Numbered from the stretch's first letter, positions 48,170-58,291 are shown. The stretch: 64,000 nucleotides of DNA from Symsagittifera roscoffensis (GCF_963678635.1 NC_087064.1:47473346-47537345), one strand, 5' to 3'. The notes: a model not told the origin generated them from the letters alone. A program made the numbers and translations.

Positions 48170-49800
48170 CTACTTCCGAAGTTTGTGCATGCAGGTTTTT
48201 CAGAACATTGTTACTCGATTCAATTCTTGAGTAGATGTTGAGTGTGTGCGCTTTAGTTGAATAGAGTTTGATTTTTAATTTGGTTTAGCACGTTTTTGCC
48301 TGTTACAGTCAATTGACTTTCTTTTTAAATTAACCTCGGCAGGAAGTTTGTAAATATAATGGTTTTTGAAATGATACATCTAAGTAGGTTTTCGAGAATT
48401 ATTTAGTGATAAACCGTGTTGAAGATACTGGTTTGATCTTATGCAGCAAGTAGAGCTCTGTGACAAGGTTTTCCTGTTCAGACCCTCAGTTGTTTGTGAT
48501 TGATGAAGCTTAGGGCTGTTAGTGTCTGTCATATTATCCTGAACCCATGCTAGTAGTTAGACACCTCATTACAAAGGTTCGGTTCTGGGCCAAGTAGTCT
48601 TTCTGCAAATTTAGTCAATGAAGCAGTAGCGATATCACTGGTATTGATTGAACTTTTTTGGGACCTTGATCTGGTTTTTTTAAGCAGAATATTTCTATCG
48701 TTCTTCCACTTTTGGGAAAGTTAAAGGAAGTTTTGAGTTTCTCAGAGAAGATTTGACAGTAAACAGCTTTGATGATGTAATTATTGCCTGCCAACCCAAG
48801 GTACTGAAAGTTTGTTAGTGCAATCTTGATAGTGCCCGGAACCTTCCTTTAAAAAACTTTCTCGGCCTTGTCGTGCCCGGAGCTTTGTTTTTTTTCTGGT
48901 TCATTTGGCCGAGTTTTTTTTATTCGTTTAGGTATTTGACGCACAGTTTCGCATCGTAGATTGGTGAGCTTGTACAAATAATCAGTATTTTGGAAATCCG
49001 TTGCAGATTTTATCCTGATAGTGATTTGATGTTCGATCGTATTTCTCTTGTTTGTCCTCTGATCGAATTTATCGAAGAATGAAATATATTTGGCGTTTTT
49101 GTTGTCTTATAGTAAGTTTTTGATTTTATTGTTGCGGGTGATTATTCTGAGGTGACCTGGGTGTTTTAGTAGAAGTTTCTCTCATTTTTGAATTGCCTTC
49201 CTGCATTTTTGAAGTAACTTTAGGCATGCAGCACTGAAGGATGTTTCATGAGGCGGCTTTGTAAATGATATCTCTTTAACATCTTTCATGATATTCAAAA
49301 ACATTGCCTGAGAATGTTGATTTCTGGAACATTTGTCTGCGCTTGATCCATGAAATGGTTGCTGCTTGTTTAGTAATTTTGATCGAGTTGCAAAAAATTA
49401 GTTTGTGCAACAATTTTCACGCTCGAGCAACAATTGCTCTTGTTATCTAAATTTTATTGTTCAAACGAGAATTTTGGAAAGATTATCACGAAATCAAGAA
49501 GAACATCAATTGCATGTGCGTGTAAGAAAATCAATTGCAAATGCGTCAAGAGTTGTAAATGCGTATACAGAAAACTAAAGAATTTTAAGCAAGGGCACTT
49601 TCGTAAGATAACAAAACTTGAGCGGCCACTCTAATTCAATGCAGATTTGCCTACTCAGTTTGTCAAATCATCAAAAACATTTCCGGTGAATCTGCCGGAA
49701 GACAAGTGGAGATATTTGGATTACTGCACGAGTGAGGAGTGCATTTACCTGTCGATTCTGTTTGGCAATTCAGAAGAATGGAATTCACATTGAACACACT
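48170..49800. repeat. 1.6-kb intronic duplication, copy 1
   Basis: Aligns by eye along its length with 50,060-51,670: GTGCATGCAGGTTTTTCAGAA / ATGCATGCAAATTTTTCAGAA at the start, TTAACCTCGGCAGG near 48,330 / 50,243, TCTGGGCCAAGTAGTCTTTC near 48,585 / 50,481, and GACAAGTGGAGAT near 49,702 / 51,561. Divergence is substantial, roughly a fifth to a quarter. This copy has no SINE at the position of 50,737 in copy 2. It contains a Cys-rich stretch at 49,506-49,571 that copy 2 lacks. Confidence 0.8.
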
Positions 49801-50059
49801 GGTACTGAAACAAAATAGTTTTTTTTTCTTCTGTTTTCTAATAGTATTTTACAGCGTTGTAAATTGTAGCTTCTTGCTGTAAATACTTCAGAAATTGGTA
49901 TTAGATGAGCGATTTCCTTGTGGAATAAAGATTGTACAGTTGGTTTTATCTTTCTCGTACTACTTCTTTCGTTCGATTTGTACTTGACGCGTTTTCTTGC
50001 AGTGGTAGTGCATATCACTTAAACTATTGATTTTACTTTATACTTCTAGCTTCTTTCGT

Positions 50060-51670
50060 GCAGTTTTATGCATGCAAATTTTTCAGAACATTGATACTCG
50101 ATTGAACTGTTGAATAGATGTAGAGTGTGTGAGATTGTGTTCAAAAGCGTTTGAATTTGAGTGTGTGAGTTTTAATTATGTTTTGCATTTTTTGGACTGC
50201 TACTCCCAATTGATTGGGTTTTTTGCCGACCTTCGTTTCATTGTTAACCTCGGCAGGCCGGGTTGTAAATATAATGGCTAATCATTTGATATATCTACGT
50301 TTTTTTTTTATAATTGCTCAGTGATTAACCTAGTTGAAGGTTGTGGTTCGGTCTTACGTATCGAGTAGCGTTCTGTGGCTAGGTTTTTTGCTCAGACCCT
50401 CGGTGATTGATACAGCTTAGTGCTGTTACTTTTTGTCATGTTTTCCTGAATCCATCTCAATACACGCGCGTTCGTTCAGTTCTGGGCCAAGTAGTCTTTC
50501 TACAAATTTAGTCACGGATGCAGTAGCGCTATCGGCTGGTGTTGTTTAAAATTTTTCGGGACCTTTTTCCGGTTTAATAAGCAAACTACTATCGTTCTTC
50601 CTTTCTTGGAAAGTTGACGCCTTTCAGAGAGGAGTTAACAGCTTTGATTATGTAGTTATTGCCTATCAATCTAAGCTAATGTAACTTTTTAGTGCAATCT
50701 TGACAGTGCCTTGAATTTGCTTGTTTGTCTTCTGTGTTTTTTTGTATAAACCCCCGTCCGTGCAGGACCAACAGTGGGGGAGGGGGGATGTCATCCATTT
50801 CGCCGTAGCTGGTCCGACCTTGAGAAGGCGGATGACACTGGGACCCCTCCAACCATGGCCGCAGTGGGATGCGAACACAAAACCATCATTTCAAGAGTCG
50901 CATGCCTTACCCACTCGGCCACGTCCTCTGTGATTGAATTCGTCGAAGAAAGAACTATATTCGGCTTTGTTGTCTTGTAGTAGGTTGTTCATTTTCATGT
51001 TCAGACAGATTTTTCTGAGGTGGCCTGGGTGTTTTTGTGGAAGTTTCTTTCATTCTTGAAGTGCCTGCCCTGGGATGTTAAAGTATGCAGCCCTGTGAGA
51101 TGTTTCATGAGGAGCCTTTATAGATGATATCTCTTAACATCTTTCATGATCCTCAAGAACAGTGCCTTATGAATGTTGATACCTGAAGATTTCTTTGCAC
51201 ATCATATTCCAATTGTTTGCTGCTTGTTTGTTAAATTTTTGCAATTAGCAAAAAATTTAGCTAGCAGTTTTCGCCGAGAATTAAATTGCATTGCATTTTT
51301 CAACGATGTACATTAATGAGTAAAAAACGATCATATTATTTGATTTTTTTTGTTCAAACTAGAATCTTGGACAAATTTTTTTAGAATTCATAAACAACAA
51401 GCCTTACGTGGATCGTAAGTGAGTATAAAGTATCTTAACGAAACTTCACTCAAGACACTTTCGCAACATAACAAAACATGAGCGTCCATTAAAGTCAGTG
51501 CAGATTTGACCCTCTTTGTTTGTGATATCATCAAAAAGACTTCTGGTGAATCTGCCTGGAAGACAAGTGGAGATCTTTGGATTACTGCACGGGTGTGGAG
51601 TGCATTTACCTGTCGATTCTATTTGGCATTTCAGAAAAATAGAAATCACATTGAAGACATTCTATTTTGA
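50060..51670. repeat. 1.6-kb intronic duplication, copy 2
   Basis: Second member of the diverged direct duplication, interrupted by the tRNA-Ser-like SINE. Near its end, minus strand 51,566-51,640 encodes a Cys-patterned stretch (CQIESTGKCTPHPCSN..ISTCLP) also readable in copy 1 at ~49,700-49,775. The reading frame differs after CLP in the two copies. Confidence 0.8.
50737..50926 (-). mobile_element. tRNA-Ser-derived SINE
   Basis: On the minus strand the unit opens with GGACGTGGCCGAGTGGGTAAGG, a class II tRNA D-arm with A box at 50,904-50,921. Next come an anticodon-arm relic GACTCTTGAAATG (loop CTTGAAA, as in tRNA-Ser with anticodon TGA) and a B box GTTCGCATCCC at 50,866-50,876. A ~110-bp GC-rich body follows, then an A-rich 3' tail (ATACAAAAAAACAC). 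TCTGTG flanks both sides (50,731-50,736 and 50,927-50,932) as target duplication. Copy 1 of the surrounding duplication shows the empty site (TTTGTCCTCTGATCGAATTT near 49,050). Confidence 0.88.
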
Positions 51671-52148
51671 AGTGCGTCTAGCCTTATCTCGCCATGATTA
51701 AGCTTTTTTTCTGGTTTTGATGATACTAAAAACTTCTGAATATGCTTCTGAGTACGGCGTCATTTTTCACGAGCAGCTAATAATTATTTTTAAAGGATAA
51801 TATTACTTAACCATGGATCTTTAATTTCAATTTTTTCTAGCTACAGAGTTTTAACTATTTTTGTAGTCGAAAATTTCTGCAGTGCGTATATATGAACCGG
51901 AAACTCTTGTTCTTTTTTGTTTTATTTTGTTCGGTTTTTACTGAAAATCCACCTGTATAACAGGGAGTTCATAGATTTTTGACTTCAAAGCACAAGTTTT
52001 TCTGCTTATTGCCATTTTGTTATTTAACCGTTTCGGTTTTCATTTTCTGTTGCACAAGTCCAACGCTTATAATTGAAGGACTCGACTGGAACTAATGACT
52101 ATAAATTAGGCCTATAATATATATGGCGTACAATTTTTTATAACGGCC
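51671..52148. other. Intron DNA left of the young LTR element
   Basis: AT-rich, no gene or repeat recognised. The last four bases, GGCC (52,145-52,148), are the left target-site duplication. Confidence 0.5.
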
Positions 52149-52348
52149 TGTGAAAAATGCAGGTTCAATATCTTTAATTCACTGAACTAAGATTGACTCG
52201 TTTATTCTTTAACGGTTAACAACAATGAATCCAAACATCGCAGACTAAACTTAAGGTTGGCAGGTATTAATTAATTAGTAGCCGCACCAGACACATAGCT
52301 AACCAATGGCGCCAACACGTAATATATGATTAGATACTATATATGACA
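52149..52348 (-). mobile_element. 3' LTR of element 1
   Basis: On the minus strand it begins TGTCATATATAG and ends TTTTTCACA (TG...CA). It matches 58,092-58,291 at every base compared. AATAAA, the likely poly(A) signal, is on the minus strand at 52,201-52,206. A TATA-like CATATATTACG lies ~25 bp into the LTR. Confidence 0.95.
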
Positions 52349-52357
52349 TTCCCTCAA
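52349..52357 (-). promoter_or_regulatory. Polypurine tract of element 1
   Basis: The minus strand reads TTGAGGGAA directly before the 3' LTR, a short plus-strand priming tract. A longer purine run (AGGGAGAGGG) lies ~80 bp upstream at about 52,430-52,440 and could be a second initiation site. Confidence 0.6.
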
Positions 52358-52511
52358 CAATCAATTTTCAAACAACTGTTTTAAAATTATCCAACGGAAA
52401 TGTTTGAGTTTTAGACCAGCGGTAGTCCACCCTCTCCCTGGGCATGAGTTTTAGTTTAACAAGTTTCTTGAGTTTCCTTTTTCACTCCCTCTTTCAAATG
52501 TGCCTTCCTGC

Positions 52512-55500
52512 TCAATTAGTGTCCCGCTCTCTGTCTTCCTCTCCTTTGGATGTTCTCGCTTTCAATATACTATCTATCATAACCCCGCCGAATTTAGATA
52601 CCGCCGTCCGCTTCCTGGTACTTTTCCGTGATCCTGTTCCATCTTCTGATTCTTGACTAGAGTATGATACGAGACGTAAGCGTCGTACTCGTTCCCCTTT
52701 CTTTTTAGAATGTTTCCCCCCTCGTCCTTCGTTACTCAAATTTGGGGCACTCCCCCCTTGCTCGTTGCTCATAGTCTGGACCTCCGTGTCCACCCCCTGG
52801 GATTTTCCAGCTCCGCTTCCTTCGGATAAGTTTGGTCTTCCAATTCCGTCTTCTACATCGTTATTCATTTTTGGTTCATTTCCTTCCACATCTCGCCCTG
52901 GTGCTATTGTTGAGTTCCCTGCGTGTTTGGAAATTGTTATTGGCTCGTACTCCGAATCCGAATCGTCCTCCTCCACTGGTGAAAATTCTCGCACTCTGTT
53001 ATCAGCCTTACTCTGTGCGCTTGCTTTACTCTGTGTGCTAGTCCCCGCCGCCTGTTCGTTCGCTGCTCGCTTTAGTTCCGCCCGACGTTGCAATGCACTC
53101 ATAGCTGGGAGTGGTAGTGTTAGCTTACTCGCGGTAGTTGGCGCGTTCGATTTGATGACTTTCTCGGCAACCCCACTTTTCCTAAGTACAGAGCCATTTG
53201 CTAGAGTTATAGTGTGCTTAGATTCGCGAATTACTTTTTGGTTTATGGGTCTATACCTTTTATTGCTATCCTTGAGTCGTTGGAACAACAGTTCGGTCCG
53301 TTTACTTGGCTGTTTAGACTTTCCCCCACAAGCCTGTTTCCCGTCCCCGTCAGCCATTGGTGTTCCATCCGCCGCCGAAACTAGTTGATTTTGTGTCAGT
53401 CGCCTAGGGTGATTCATATGATCGACATCAAACTCCACGTCGGATCGTTCTTCCCAATCCGTTGCCATGGGTTGGATGTTCCTCGGAGCTCTGGGGTCAG
53501 TAGAATCTAAATAGGCAGATTTTTGTTTCAACACTCTGGCCCAGTTTAGGTTTTGCAGGGTTGGCTTTTTCGTAAGATTTCGCAGTACCGTATTGGCTTC
53601 TCTGCCGTGATGAGCTTCAAACGGCGATATTTTGAGAGTAGCATTTGGGGCAAATCTTAGAGCACTCAAGGCTCGTTCTATCATTGATTCTAAGTTTCCA
53701 CTATCTTTTTCTTTAGCGTAAGTTAAGACAAAGTTTTTCAGACTGCCAATGGTACGTTCGACACACCCGGTGGCGCGATGATCATTCACGGGTGAATAAA
53801 TTATTTCAATTCCTTCGGAATTGCAAAATGATTTAACTGCATTCGATGTGAAACTTGTACCTTGATCCATAAAAATTTTCCTAGGGACACCATGTTGAGA
53901 TATGTATTGTTTAATGAACTTAAGGACCTTGTCGCTTTTATTATTTCCGCAGATCATTGCAGAGGGCCAACGTGAGAATCGGTCAACCGCTACCAAGACA
54001 TTTTTACTTGATTCATTTAAGTATCTAATTGGACCCCAAAAATCAAGCTGTAGGCATTCGTTCGGCTCGCGTGGTTCATAGATCTTCCCAACATCACCTT
54101 TGGCGCATAATGGTTTAAGGCTTTTACCTGCATCGGTGCATTCCTTGCATCCATCCGCAGCTGCGACTAAACTCCGGTGGAGATAGGGAAACCAGACATC
54201 CCTCGCAGCGTCGAACATACTCGAGCGCCCATGGTGAAACGCATGTATCCGATTAACCACAGCCTTCCTGAGTGGTATGGGGATGACGAGTCGTTCGTCC
54301 ATCCACAGACAATTTTCCCGCACGTGGAAATCATGTGTGTGCTGTCCGAGGTAGGCACCCATTGCTCTGACCTTCTTTTCCAAATCCGGGTCCTTACTCT
54401 CCACCAGTTCTTTTATTGCGCGCATCTGGGGGTCCCCTTTATAGTTCGCTTCCACGAGCTTCAGGTTGAATAGCTCCGGCAGTGCACTGCTTTTGCGGAC
54501 TATCTTGCAGTCCCGGGGGATTACTGACATGATGACGTTCCCTCCTGCTGGGTATGCCGCCGGAAAAAGTTCACCTCCGAATGCCGAAGGAATGGAGATG
54601 ACTGTGTTGCATCGAATGTCCCTGGTGTGATGCGTCTCCGCCTCCAATCGTGCATCCACAATCTCCACCTCGCTGCTACTGCCGCTCGTTATTTCTGGAT
54701 GTTTCAACAGTAATTTATTTAATTTCTTCAAATTAAGTGATGTCATTGTAGATATGTGTATTTTGTTAGATCGATAACTTGTTTTGTTAAATGGAGGACT
54801 ACTGTTTACTGTGGAATTAATATCAGGCTCACGTAGTTTACATTCGGTGATTGACTTTACTACTTTTGCGCTTTCCCGGTCATTACACTCAGCTATTCGT
54901 TTTAGTGGCTTCTGATTGGTCAACCGACGGTCACGCGTTTTGACGCCCTCTTCCGGTGGAATGTTAACTTTATCGTTTCCAACTTGAATATCTTTAGCTG
55001 AAACAATTGATTCCTTTGATGCTTTGATGATCCCTTTATTGGTATCAATATATCCGAGTGAATTGGTAATTGATTTCAATTTTGCCACTGTGAAAGTGTT
55101 ATCATAAAGACTAACTTTCGTGGCTTCCCCCACCGGATGCCTTGAAAGGTAATCCGCCAGGCCAATTTTAGCCCCAGGCATGTGTTCAATGACAAAATCA
55201 AAGGGGATAATTCTATCAATCCAGCGAGTTAATCGACTGAACATAGTCTTGTTTTTCTTATTGTTCCCATTCAATAAAGATAGCAAAGCCTTATGATCTG
55301 TCACCACAGTAAATTTCCGCCCGAAAATATAATTTCTGAAGTATTCGGAGCCCCAAACTACGGCCAGCATTTCTAGCTCATTCGTCGAATATTTCTTTTC
55401 GGCCGCATTTAAAAACCGGGACGCAAATGATATTGGTCGCCAACCCTCGGTGCCTAGTTGTTCGAGTACCGCCCCCAAACCGTTATGGCTTGCGTCGCAC

Positions 55501-57275
55501 ACGATACGTATATCCTTATGTACGTCGAAATGCTTAAGTTCGACAATGTTCGCGACTTGTTTCTTAATCGATTCGAACGCTGTTTGGCAGTCAATTGTCC
55601 AGAGGAATTCGTTCTTCTTACTTAGAAGTGGACGTAGAGGCGCCGAAGTTTCCGCTAACGCCGGTAAGTATTTGTGAAGACTATGGATTGACCCCATGAA
55701 CGATTTCAACTGAGAGAGCGTTTTCGGGGCGGTTAATTTGTCAATTGGATCTGTTTTCCGCACCATTGGTGTAATCCCTGATTTCGTAATCCGGTGGCCT
55801 AACCACTCGCAAGTATTTTTCGCAAATTGACATTTTTCTAGCTTCAAAGCCATATTTTCTTTATCGAGTTTCGTTAAAATCTTCTCCACTAAAGCGATAT
55901 GTTCGATCTTGGTACCTTTCGAAATTACTAATATATCATCAATGAAAGCATGCGCGCACGGAAATTCAGCCAGAATGGCATCCATGACCCGTTGAAATTC
56001 CGCCGGCATGGTTGTCAATCCGTAGAATCCTGTTTTGAATCGATATGTACCGGTAGAACGGCCTCCCACCAATGAAAAATTGCAATGTTTACTAGTGTTT
56101 TCATTTAAAGGAAGTTGACCGTATGCGTACGTGAGGTCCATCGTTGTAAAAAAAACATCCCCCTGTTTGCGTTCGCTGATAGTTTGCCCTACGATGTCCA
56201 TTAGTTCTTCAATATTGGGCATTTGGTATTTATTCTTATGCACTTGTTTGTTTAGTTCTCTAGATTCCAGTGCAAGTTTTACAGAACCGTCCTTTTTCAC
56301 GGTGATGACAATAGGTGAAACAAAATATTTGTCTGAACATTCTTCCAACTTTTGGATATGACCCTGTCCCAACAGTTTTTCAATCTCCTTATCGACTTTT
56401 TCCTGTAATGTTATAGGTACTCGCCTACCTTTTTGTTGAATTGGAGTTAGGTTTTTGAAGAAATCTGCCTGCACCTTATAATTTCGAATGCGCCCTACCC
56501 TGTGAAAAAGATGTTGAAATTGCTTACAGAAATGTGTCTGCCACTCATCCAGGTCATTGTCCATCGCCACAGTTCCTTCCGTGGTATGTATGCTTTTCAC
56601 CCCTTCTGTCGATGGTGCTTGTACCAGCATCAGTCCTAGTGAGGGCATTAAATCCCTGCCAATAATAGACGGTCGGCACCCTCCGATGACGTTGATATCC
56701 GACGAACAAGTCCATCCATTGGAATGAAGCGTGACTTGCATCTTTCCCAGAAATTTTAACGGATTGTTTCCGTAATCGCGGAATTGGTCGTCTTGTGGAT
56801 TCAGCGGTTTCAATTGTACGTTGACTGTCCCCAGGGTACGTTTTAGTTCCCCAATAGTGAAGATGGATATTGGCGAACCACTGTCAATCCAGGCTTGAGT
56901 TGCTTTGCCGTTGATTCTTAAGGCTAGTTTGGCCCCCGCGACTTTTAATTCCGTTTCCTCCTTCCGCCGAATTGACATAACCACATACTCCGTCGAACTA
57001 TCCGAATCCCATCCATGTGCCGGTGTCTTTGAATCAGTCACCCATCCGACAGAACTTCCGTAATTGGATGCACTCTCCTCCGGATAATCTTGGGTAGTCC
57101 CGCCATTGGTGTCATCCTCATTTATCATGCCTACGCGACCCCTATTCGCCGATCGACGTCCTCTACAAGTTCGCTCATAGTGTCCCATTTTCTTGCAAAA
57201 ATTGCAGGTTACATTTCTTGCTGGGCACTTTGGAATGGGTCCGGGGTAAAACCACTCTGGTCGCAATTGTAGCAC
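52512..57275 (-). CDS. Pol polyprotein of element 1 (protease-RT-RNase H-integrase)
   Basis: Open for 1,587 codons counted from a GTG at 57,275; the frame is open back to 57,362, and no ATG start is implied. Domains by residue: CCHC knuckle 24-37 (CNFCKKMGHYERTC); aspartic protease with active-site DSG at 131-133; RT ~318-500 with YFVSPIVITVKKDGSVKLAL, TMDLTYAYGQ and FIDD at 444-447; RNase H from ~590 with Asp 594 (VCDASHNGLGA) to ADYLSRHP near 720; integrase zinc region ~1,008-1,045 (RIHAFHHG ... CKEC) and DDE at about 1,078 (LDFWGP), 1,135 (MDQGTSF) and 1,171 (CVERTIG). The last ~300 residues are charged and Ser/Glu-rich without a chromodomain. It would replicate and integrate the element. 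All catalytic residues are present and no stop interrupts it, so the enzymes look intact. Confidence 0.95.
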   Translation of the reverse strand: MLQLRPEWFYPGPIPKCPARNVTCNFCKKMGHYERTCRGRRSANRGRVGMINEDDTNGGTTQDYPEESASNYGSSVGWVTDSKTPAHGWDSDSSTEYVVMSIRRKEETELKVAGAKLALRINGKATQAWIDSGSPISIFTIGELKRTLGTVNVQLKPLNPQDDQFRDYGNNPLKFLGKMQVTLHSNGWTCSSDINVIGGCRPSIIGRDLMPSLGLMLVQAPSTEGVKSIHTTEGTVAMDNDLDEWQTHFCKQFQHLFHRVGRIRNYKVQADFFKNLTPIQQKGRRVPITLQEKVDKEIEKLLGQGHIQKLEECSDKYFVSPIVITVKKDGSVKLALESRELNKQVHKNKYQMPNIEELMDIVGQTISERKQGDVFFTTMDLTYAYGQLPLNENTSKHCNFSLVGGRSTGTYRFKTGFYGLTTMPAEFQRVMDAILAEFPCAHAFIDDILVISKGTKIEHIALVEKILTKLDKENMALKLEKCQFAKNTCEWLGHRITKSGITPMVRKTDPIDKLTAPKTLSQLKSFMGSIHSLHKYLPALAETSAPLRPLLSKKNEFLWTIDCQTAFESIKKQVANIVELKHFDVHKDIRIVCDASHNGLGAVLEQLGTEGWRPISFASRFLNAAEKKYSTNELEMLAVVWGSEYFRNYIFGRKFTVVTDHKALLSLLNGNNKKNKTMFSRLTRWIDRIIPFDFVIEHMPGAKIGLADYLSRHPVGEATKVSLYDNTFTVAKLKSITNSLGYIDTNKGIIKASKESIVSAKDIQVGNDKVNIPPEEGVKTRDRRLTNQKPLKRIAECNDRESAKVVKSITECKLREPDINSTVNSSPPFNKTSYRSNKIHISTMTSLNLKKLNKLLLKHPEITSGSSSEVEIVDARLEAETHHTRDIRCNTVISIPSAFGGELFPAAYPAGGNVIMSVIPRDCKIVRKSSALPELFNLKLVEANYKGDPQMRAIKELVESKDPDLEKKVRAMGAYLGQHTHDFHVRENCLWMDERLVIPIPLRKAVVNRIHAFHHGRSSMFDAARDVWFPYLHRSLVAAADGCKECTDAGKSLKPLCAKGDVGKIYEPREPNECLQLDFWGPIRYLNESSKNVLVAVDRFSRWPSAMICGNNKSDKVLKFIKQYISQHGVPRKIFMDQGTSFTSNAVKSFCNSEGIEIIYSPVNDHRATGCVERTIGSLKNFVLTYAKEKDSGNLESMIERALSALRFAPNATLKISPFEAHHGREANTVLRNLTKKPTLQNLNWARVLKQKSAYLDSTDPRAPRNIQPMATDWEERSDVEFDVDHMNHPRRLTQNQLVSAADGTPMADGDGKQACGGKSKQPSKRTELLFQRLKDSNKRYRPINQKVIRESKHTITLANGSVLRKSGVAEKVIKSNAPTTASKLTLPLPAMSALQRRAELKRAANEQAAGTSTQSKASAQSKADNRVREFSPVEEDDSDSEYEPITISKHAGNSTIAPGRDVEGNEPKMNNDVEDGIGRPNLSEGSGAGKSQGVDTEVQTMSNEQGGSAPNLSNEGRGGKHSKKKGERVRRLRLVSYSSQESEDGTGSRKSTRKRTAVSKFGGVMIDSILKARTSKGEEDRERDTN

Positions 57276-57372
57276 TTGCGATCTGCTGCTCCTCCGCGGC
57301 CCCTTGTGCCGCCCCTGCCAAATCCACGTCCGCCTCTTTGGAATGGACGACGGTACCCTCCTCTAATTGCGC

Positions 57373-58092
57373 TTATAGGCTCCGCTTTAATTTGTAGTGA
57401 ACCCGCTGGTGCCGCATAAGTCCCCCACCGGATACTTTATACGACTTTGCGTATTTGTCCCCCCGTTCATATGACAAAGCAATCCGGTAGACCTCATCTG
57501 GTGTCTTAGTTGAACGGCATAGCTCCGTTTGGGCTTCCTTGTTGGACATATTTACTATGAATACATCACGTAACACCCGTCGTTCCAATGTTCCCAATGA
57601 GCATCTAGCGGCTAGTCCACTCAAAACGGAGTGAAATTCTTCTAGCGTTTCCCCGTCACGTTGTTTCCGAGATAGTAGCTGATACGTCTCGAATGTTTCG
57701 TTTCTTTCCTTGCGGAAAACACTCTCAAATTCATCCAAAACCCGTGGATATCGGGTAGTCGCCAGGTCCAGATGGGGCTTCCGGTTATGTAATTCGTCCT
57801 GTCCACGTTCCCCCAAACACAAATAGAGGTTAGAAATTAGTGTCTGCTCTGCTTCCACTCGATTTTTCCCATTCACCTCCTCTGGCAGACCAGTAATTTG
57901 CGCCTCAGTGAGCGTATTAGCAAAATAAAATGCCGTCGGATTGAATGAATGTTTTGCTATTACACCCCAGGTGAATCGTGTAATCCAATGCTCCCACAAC
58001 ATTGGTGCTTCCGTACATTTACTCGGCCAAAATGCCGTAATTCCCAGTGGATTTTTCCCTGATCCCGCGCTTTGTCCTGCTTGCTGCGCCAT
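57373..58092 (-). CDS. Gag (capsid) of element 1
   Basis: 239 codons from ATG 58,092 to TAA 57,375-57,373. The helical Ty3-type capsid region includes FWPSKCTEAPMLWEHWITRF near the N-terminus and TFETYQLLSRKQRDGETLEEF in the middle. It forms the particle that packages element RNA. The ATG is made of the last base of the 5' LTR plus the first two bases of the primer-binding site, so there is no leader. The frame stops before the nucleocapsid. An Arg/Gly-rich segment and a CYNC half-knuckle follow in a second frame (about 57,418 down to 57,215), and the CCHC knuckle lies in the pol frame. Each step is a -1 shift. This is either two 1-base deletions (the first near the GGGGG at 57,421-57,425) or an unusual expression mode. 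Confidence 0.85.
   Translation of the reverse strand: MAQQAGQSAGSGKNPLGITAFWPSKCTEAPMLWEHWITRFTWGVIAKHSFNPTAFYFANTLTEAQITGLPEEVNGKNRVEAEQTLISNLYLCLGERGQDELHNRKPHLDLATTRYPRVLDEFESVFRKERNETFETYQLLSRKQRDGETLEEFHSVLSGLAARCSLGTLERRVLRDVFIVNMSNKEAQTELCRSTKTPDEVYRIALSYERGDKYAKSYKVSGGGLMRHQRVHYKLKRSL
58074..58091 (-). promoter_or_regulatory. Primer-binding site of element 1
   Basis: TGGCGCAGCAAGCAGGAC follows the 5' LTR with no spacer and would pair with a tRNA ending GCGCCA. I could not assign the tRNA. The site is inside the gag coding sequence (codons 1-7). Confidence 0.65.
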
Positions 58093-58291
58093 GTGAAAAA
58101 TGCAGGTTCAATATCTTTAATTCACTGAACTAAGATTGACTCGTTTATTCTTTAACGGTTAACAACAATGAATCCAAACATCGCAGACTAAACTTAAGGT
58201 TGGCAGGTATTAATTAATTAGTAGCCGCACCAGACACATAGCTAACCAATGGCGCCAACACGTAATATATGATTAGATACTATATATGACA
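58092..58291 (-). mobile_element. 5' LTR of element 1
   Basis: Identical by eye to 52,149-52,348 and followed on the + strand by the right target duplication GGCC (58,292-58,295). It should contain the element's promoter (TATA-like CATATATTACG on the minus strand). Its poly(A) signal copy is at 58,144-58,149. It ends 55 bp before TRPM exon 2. Confidence 0.95.

Larger units (their letters stand above)
52149..58291 (-). mobile_element. Young Ty3/gypsy LTR retrotransposon (element 1), antisense in TRPM intron
   Basis: 6,143 bp: LTR, gag, pol (protease, RT, RNase H, integrase in that order), LTR. The two 200-bp LTRs show no difference by eye and are flanked by GGCC at 52,145-52,148 and 58,292-58,295. 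The coding strand is opposite to the TRPM gene. Integrase after RNase H and the FIDD RT box place it in Ty3/gypsy. There is no env-like ORF and no recognised chromodomain. Identical LTRs imply very recent insertion, probably polymorphic in the population. The gag region nevertheless shows two frame breaks. Confidence 0.95.

Noticed and set aside
52765-53388. 207-codon + strand ORF
   Set aside because: It is antisense to the intact pol ORF, and its Ser/Leu/Pro-rich composition is what a complement of this coding sequence gives.
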